From contig JAGOEM010000010.1 in assembly GCA_017997715.1 (NCBI GenBank), positions 1 through 34,428 on the forward strand: DNA of 34,428 nucleotides, read 5' to 3'. A program made the position numbers and the translations under genes. The notes under the pieces were generated by a model, which did not search any database, had not been told where the DNA came from, and saw only the letters and a list, made by a program, of their open reading frames with translations. Of the stretch, positions 31,500-34,428 are shown one piece after another. Source of the DNA: Ottowia sp. GTDB taxonomy: Bacteria; Pseudomonadota; Gammaproteobacteria; Burkholderiales; Burkholderiaceae_C. The first letter of the stretch is position 1. Every line of letters starts with the position of its first letter.

Positions 31500-32132
31500 A
31501 TGAGCAAAGTATTCGTCAGCATTGGGCTTAGCCTTGATGGTTATATGGCGCCGGACGGAATGACCATGGGCAAGCCTGAGTACAAGAACTGGGGCGCCAA
31601 ATGGGGCGCGATGATGGGCTGGCTCGTCAATCAGCAGTACTTTCGCGAGACCGTCCTCAAGCTCGGCCCGGGCGGAGAGACCGGCCCGGTCAACGACTTG
31701 GTTCGCAGCACGGCGGAGCGCATCGGCGCCAACATCATGGGCAAGCGCATGTTCGACCAGGGCGAGGTCGCGTGGCCAGAAGAGGCGCCGTTTCACACGC
31801 CGGTTTATGTGCTGACCCATCAGCAGCGTGGGCCCTGGGTCCGCCCCGGCGGGACGACGTTTCACTTCATCAACGACGGGCCGCAGCGTGCGCTGGAGCT
31901 GGCTCGGGAATCCTCGGGCACCCGTGATATTCGTATCTCGGGCGGCGCGGATGTGATCCAGCAGTACCTGAACCTGGGTGTTGTCGACGAGCTGGAAATT
32001 GCGCTGGCGCCCGTGTTGTTCGGCAGCGGGCGGCGTCTCTTCGAGAACCTGCGCGAGCCGGGGGCGCAATTTCGCATCGACCGGGTGCTTGATGGTCCCG
32101 CGGCGACACACTTGCGCTATGTGCGTCAGTGA
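31500..32132 (+). CDS. Cassette 12: RibD C-terminal/dihydrofolate-reductase-fold protein, first of two
   Basis: 210 residues from ATG 31500, with AGAGGAAAA upstream. DHFR-fold features: KVFVSIGLSLDGYMAPDG (first strand with the Asp-Gly-x-hydrophobic turn), ANIMGKRMFDQGEVAW, PVYVLTHQQRGPW, FHFINDGPQRALELA, IRISGGADVIQQYLNLGVVD (NADPH-binding Gly-Gly segment) and ELEIALAPVLFGSGRRLFENL. These match the YyaP/RibD_C reductases, which reduce pteridine- or pyrimidine-like substrates. It is not a classical dfrA or dfrB trimethoprim-resistance enzyme. It is followed by attC11. Confidence 0.88.
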   Translation: MSKVFVSIGLSLDGYMAPDGMTMGKPEYKNWGAKWGAMMGWLVNQQYFRETVLKLGPGGETGPVNDLVRSTAERIGANIMGKRMFDQGEVAWPEEAPFHTPVYVLTHQQRGPWVRPGGTTFHFINDGPQRALELARESSGTRDIRISGGADVIQQYLNLGVVDELEIALAPVLFGSGRRLFENLREPGAQFRIDRVLDGPAATHLRYVRQ

Positions 32133-32137
32133 GGGCA

Positions 32138-32189
32138 GCCTAACCGCCGGTTGCAGCGGGCGGGCCGCTGCTGAACCGGAGCGTTAGCC
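32138..32189 (+). other. attC site 11
   Basis: Left box GCCTAAC, right box GTTAGCC, only 52 bp. CCGGTTGCAGCGG pairs with CCGCTGCTGAACCGG. Confidence 0.88.
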
Positions 32190-32478
32190 CGGCCTATTCC
32201 ACGCCGCCCAAGCCCATGGTTGATTCGCCGGCATTCACCCAATCAAGCGGTTGTTCGGCTGTTCGTTGGGGTTTGGGCATGGCGCTGGGCTTCGTCTACC
32301 AAGCTTGTGCAGGTTTCCAGCCTTTTTGGCCTTTGGCGCCCGTCTGGCGGGCGCTAGCAGCTACCCATTTGGTAGCGTTCTGCGGGTGCGTTGCGCCCCT
32401 TCACCCACCGTCGGGCCTCACCCGGCGGTCAAGCCGGCCCGCGTGTGGCGGCCGGTTTGGCTTGTTCAATAGGCGGCA
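32184..32478 (+). other. Non-coding cassette B with degenerate terminal attC
   Basis: Starts at the attC11 junction (TTAGCCCGG) and is collinear with cassette A to its end. The terminal attC-like segment has GCCTCAC at the left, GTCAAGCCGGCCC ... GGCCGGTTTGGCTTG arms and AATAGGC at the right, i.e. both boxes carry substitutions. Confidence 0.75.
32321..32382 (-). repeat. R1 repeat inside non-coding cassette B
   Basis: TTTTTGGCCTTTGGCGCCCG ... GGCGGGCGCTAGCAGCTACC, inverted R1. Confidence 0.75.
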
Positions 32479-32510
32479 CCGCCTCATTCACATAGGCACG
32501 GAGACATCCC

Positions 32511-33083
32511 ATGAAAACCCAGTACTTCACGGCGACGAGCCTGGACGGATTTATTGCGACGGAGGACGATTCGCTGGACTGGCTGTTCCCGCTTGGGAAC
32601 GTCAACGACACGAGTTACCCGGCCTTTATCTCTGACGTTGGGGCGCTGGCGATGGGGTCGTCCACGTATGAATGGATGCTGCGCCATGCGCAAGCGGTGG
32701 CGGCTGAAACCGGGTCTGCCTGGCCGTATTCGCAGCCCACATGGGTTTTCTCAAGCCGCGCTTTGCCGGCCATTCCGGGGGCCAAGCTGTCTTTTGTGCA
32801 GGGCGACGTTCGGCCGGTTCATTCGGAAATGCGCCGGGCCGCGTCTGGCAAGAACATCTGGATCGTGGGTGGCGGCGATTTGGCGGGGCAGTTTTACGAT
32901 GCCGGGCTTTTGAACGAGATCATGGTTCAGGTGGGTTCGGTCACCCTGGGCAAGGGCAAGCCATTGTTTCCGCGCAGGCTCACGGGTGGGTCGTTGGCGC
33001 TGGCATCGGTCAGGCAGGTTGGCACGGGTTTCGCCGAGTTGCGCTATCAGGTGCACCCACACACCTCAGGCAATGCCGCCTGA
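32511..33083 (+). CDS. Cassette 14: RibD C-terminal/dihydrofolate-reductase-fold protein, second
   Basis: 190 residues from ATG 32511, with GGAG upstream. The fold is seen in QYFTATSLDGFIATEDDSLD, ALAMGSSTYEWMLRHA, TWVFSSRALPAIPGAKLSF, NIWIVGGGDLAGQFYDAGLL (cofactor Gly-rich turn) and EIMVQVGSVTLGKGKPLFP. It belongs to the same broad family as the gene at 31.5 kb but is clearly diverged from it (different lengths and motif spacing), so not a recent duplicate. Higher GC than cassettes 1-9 fits capture from a GC-rich host. The following attC is degenerate, so the cassette may be fixed in place. Confidence 0.88.
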   Translation: MKTQYFTATSLDGFIATEDDSLDWLFPLGNVNDTSYPAFISDVGALAMGSSTYEWMLRHAQAVAAETGSAWPYSQPTWVFSSRALPAIPGAKLSFVQGDVRPVHSEMRRAASGKNIWIVGGGDLAGQFYDAGLLNEIMVQVGSVTLGKGKPLFPRRLTGGSLALASVRQVGTGFAELRYQVHPHTSGNAA

Positions 33084-33138
33084 ATATTCATTCAAGCGGA
33101 TGCGGGTTTGCGGTGCGGCAGAATTCAAGCGCCAGGCT
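33079..33138 (+). other. Degenerate attC 12
   Basis: Collinear with attC1: TATTCATTCAAGCGGATGCG, then TGCGGTGCGGCAGAATTCAA and GCGCCAGGCT where GCGTTAGGC is expected. Both core boxes are altered, so it is probably inactive. Confidence 0.7.
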
Positions 33139-33164
33139 TTTGGATCAACACGATTGGGAACCTT

Positions 33165-33506
33165 ATGAATATCAGCAACGCGACAATGGCAGGCTACGCA
33201 TTTCTGAAGGACATGTATAGCGACTCGTATTTCCCAAAGGATCTGGTCAAGAAGGGCGAGCGTATTCTGGTGGATTTGTGCCTTGAGATTGAAGCGAGCA
33301 CCCCGTCCAATCTCAGCGAACTGTATGCGTTAACGCACGCTGCCACCGATAAATTCAACGACTTGCAAGCGGCGTTTGAGGAGCACGGCAGTGAAATTGA
33401 GACTGCCGCACGAGAAGCGATTGCCGAAGATTTTCAGAATATCGCGAAGGCTTACGGATTCGTTGACGCCGATGGTGAAGCGCTCATTGCAACAAGGGAC
33501 TGGTAG
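33165..33506 (+). CDS. Cassette 15: DUF5713 family protein
   Basis: 113 residues from ATG 33165. Matches the DUF5713 pattern: GYAFLKDMYSDSYFPKDLVKKGERILVDLC near the start, LSELYALTHAATDKFNDLQA in the middle and IAEDFQNIAKAYGFVDADGE with the terminal ATRDW. All-helical, acidic, cytoplasmic. Function of the family is unknown. It is a recurrent type of small protein in accessory DNA. Flanked by degenerate attC sites on both sides. Confidence 0.85.
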   Translation: MNISNATMAGYAFLKDMYSDSYFPKDLVKKGERILVDLCLEIEASTPSNLSELYALTHAATDKFNDLQAAFEEHGSEIETAAREAIAEDFQNIAKAYGFVDADGEALIATRDW

Positions 33507-33510
33507 GCAA

Positions 33511-33570
33511 AGGCCTGACCGTTTATTCCTTTATTCATTCATTCATTCAGGCGGACGCGGTTGGGGTATT
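33511..33570 (+). other. Degenerate attC 13 with ATTC tetranucleotide expansion
   Basis: GCCTGAC replaces GCCTAAC. The left arm carries a run of ATTC units (TTTATTCATTCATTCATTC), and the right box region reads GGTATTTGGC instead of GCGTTAGGC. Confidence 0.55.
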
Positions 33571-33840
33571 TGGCCCGGCTATTTCATGCCGCCCAGGTTC
33601 AGGGTTTGTTCAGCGGCCTTCGCCCACGCCAACAGATCCGCGTTGGGGTTGGGGCCGCTTGCTGGGCTTGGGCTGCCGGCGTTGCGCAGACTTCAAGCCT
33701 TTTTGGCCTGTAGCGCCCGTCTGGCGGGCGCAGGCAGCTACCCATTTAATAGCGTTTGACACCTGCGCTGCGCCCCTTGATTCACCCGCGGGGTCTTCCA
33801 ACCTGGCAATCCAGCCGCACCGGGCTTGGTCTTGGTCGCA
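33562..33840 (+). other. Non-coding cassette C, most diverged copy, right edge of the array
   Basis: Begins GGCCCGGCTATTTCATGCCGC, parallel to the start of cassette B (GCCCGGCCTATTCCACGCCG), has the central R1 repeat, and ends near an attC-like segment with TTCCAACCTGGCAATCCAGCC (compare GTCCAACCCGGCAGTCAGG in A). No gene. The array ends here, about 55 bases before the stop of the leftward cytochrome gene. Confidence 0.65.
33697..33760 (-). repeat. R1 repeat inside non-coding cassette C
   Basis: TTTTTGGCCTGTAGCGCCCG ... GGCGGGCGCAGGCAGCTACC and ATTTAATAGCG, the best-preserved of the three cassette copies. Confidence 0.75.
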
Positions 33841-33894
33841 CCTGGTTCTTGAACACGACCGGTTCGCTGCCCGGTGCCCAGCGCCACAGCCCGA

Positions 33895-34401
33895 TCACCG
33901 CCCGGCCGAACGCGCCTGTGCGTTGACCTGATCGTGGTGCGCCCGCAGCTCGGGCGGCCATTGGGCCTTGATGTAGGACAGCACGGCCACGATGTCGGCG
34001 TCGCTCAGCACGCCCTGGTACGCCGGCATGGCGCTGGGGTAGCCGGGCTGCTGGATGACGGCGGCCATGCCGCGGCGGGTGATGTCGAACAGTTGCGCGT
34101 CGGGGTGGTGCCAGGTGTGGCCGCTGGCGTCGTGCGGGGGCGCGGGCAGCAGGCCGTTGGGGCCGCGATCGCGCCAGTTGGGCTGGCCTTCGCCGCGCAC
34201 GCCATGGCAGGCGGCGCAGTGCTGGGCATAAATGGCGCTGCCGCGCGCGACCAGCGCCGCGTCGTCGGGCCGCAGGGTGTGGGGCGAAGGGGCTTCGGCG
34301 CGCTGCATATGGAAGTACCACGCCAGCCCGGTGATCAGCCCCAGCAGCGGCATGACCAGCACCGACTTGGCCGGGAATCGGTGGCGTGGGTCGGTTTTCA
34401 T
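33895..34401 (-). CDS. Membrane-anchored class I cytochrome c
   Basis: 168 residues from ATG 34401. One N-terminal membrane anchor (SVLVMPLLGLITGLAWYF, residues 13-30), then a periplasmic domain with the haem-attachment motif CAACH (Cys62, Cys65, His66). A Met in YPSAMPAYQG (about residue 124) is the likely sixth iron ligand. DADIVAVLSYIKAQWP is the usual C-terminal helix. It should shuttle electrons in the periplasm; the partner is unknown, and the upstream gene that might reveal it lies beyond the window. Its leftward transcript converges on the cassette array. Confidence 0.92.
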   Translation of the reverse strand: MKTDPRHRFPAKSVLVMPLLGLITGLAWYFHMQRAEAPSPHTLRPDDAALVARGSAIYAQHCAACHGVRGEGQPNWRDRGPNGLLPAPPHDASGHTWHHPDAQLFDITRRGMAAVIQQPGYPSAMPAYQGVLSDADIVAVLSYIKAQWPPELRAHHDQVNAQARSAGR

Positions 34402-34428
34402 GGGCGCTGGTGCGGTGGGGGTGCGTGG

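Larger units (their letters stand above)
26580..33840 (+). mobile_element. Integron cassette array without integrase in the window (CALIN)
   Basis: A run of about sixteen cassettes, all on the plus strand, separated by attC recombination sites of 52-68 bp. Each site has an RYYYAAC box at the left, imperfect inverted repeats and GTTRRRY at the right. Nine sites are well formed and at least five are degenerate, concentrated to the right of 31.1 kb. Base composition is clearly lower in GC than the flanking chromosome for most cassette genes. No tyrosine recombinase with the IntI patch is encoded anywhere between glcD and the cytochrome c gene, so cassettes could move only with an integrase supplied in trans or located outside the window. 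Confidence 0.93.

Noticed and set aside
31181-31531. Frames across non-coding cassette A (and the parallel frame in B at 32216-32635)
   Set aside because: They run through the R1 palindrome and attC-like DNA, and A and B differ by frame-changing indels, so they are not conserved as proteins.
31500-33083. Trimethoprim-resistance dfr cassettes
   Set aside because: The motifs fit the RibD_C/YyaP reductase branch, not DfrA or DfrB, so a resistance call is not supported.
26580-33840. CRISPR array suggested by regularly spaced similar sequences
   Set aside because: The repeated sites are 52-68 bp, vary in sequence and have attC boxes with genes between them; no short identical repeats or cas genes.

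Overview
The window looks like the chromosome of a betaproteobacterium, most likely family Comamonadaceae (Burkholderiales). The evidence is very high GC with strong G/C third positions, SlyD, YaeQ, PurB and MaeB proteins of that type, and a dispersed palindromic repeat (called R1 here) that I associate from memory with this family. The genus cannot be fixed from the sequence alone.

Layout. 1-1.65 kb: the 3' part of a probable zincin (HEINH) toxin-like gene with an overlapping small exported partner. 2.1-9.8 kb: ordinary chromosomal genes (slyD, a GDSL esterase lipoprotein, an MFS transporter, a small lipoprotein, a DUF2007/zinc-ribbon protein, a GIY-YIG protein next to yaeQ, purB, a glutathione S-transferase). 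10.4-19.8 kb: a leftward series of genes dominated by a membrane/polyamine-type locus: SPFH-SHOCT protein, double DUF4178 zinc-ribbon membrane protein, DUF350, a RarD-like permease, a small YidB-like protein, a membrane spermidine-synthase-like protein, a frameshifted DUF4272 gene, a Tat-exported FAD amine-oxidase-like lipoprotein and a TIMP/NTR-like exported protein. 20-26.3 kb: maeB, a barnase/barstar-type secreted RNase and inhibitor pair, a block of four 83-bp tandem repeats, an exported Cys-containing protein and a glcD-like FAD oxidase.

26.6-33.8 kb: a chromosomal integron cassette array. Nine well-formed attC sites and at least five degenerate ones separate small, lower-GC, same-strand genes, each carried with its own attC. 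No integrase gene is present in the window, so this is best described as a CALIN (cluster of attC sites lacking an integrase), or the distal part of a larger integron. Cassette products are mostly unknown small proteins: a possible PD-(D/E)XK-like protein, zinc-ribbon proteins, a small membrane protein, a YrhB/Imm35-like protein, a VOC protein, two RibD/DHFR-fold proteins and a DUF5713 protein. Three homologous non-coding cassettes (A, B, C), each containing an R1 repeat, lie in the right, eroded part of the array. The window ends with a leftward gene for an anchored cytochrome c.

The most interesting signals are: the CALIN with its left-to-right decay and triplicated non-coding cassette; repeat elements read in frame inside three genes (spermidine-synthase-like, FAD oxidase, glcD); and a 7-bp tandem repeat that breaks, and could restore, the DUF4272 reading frame.
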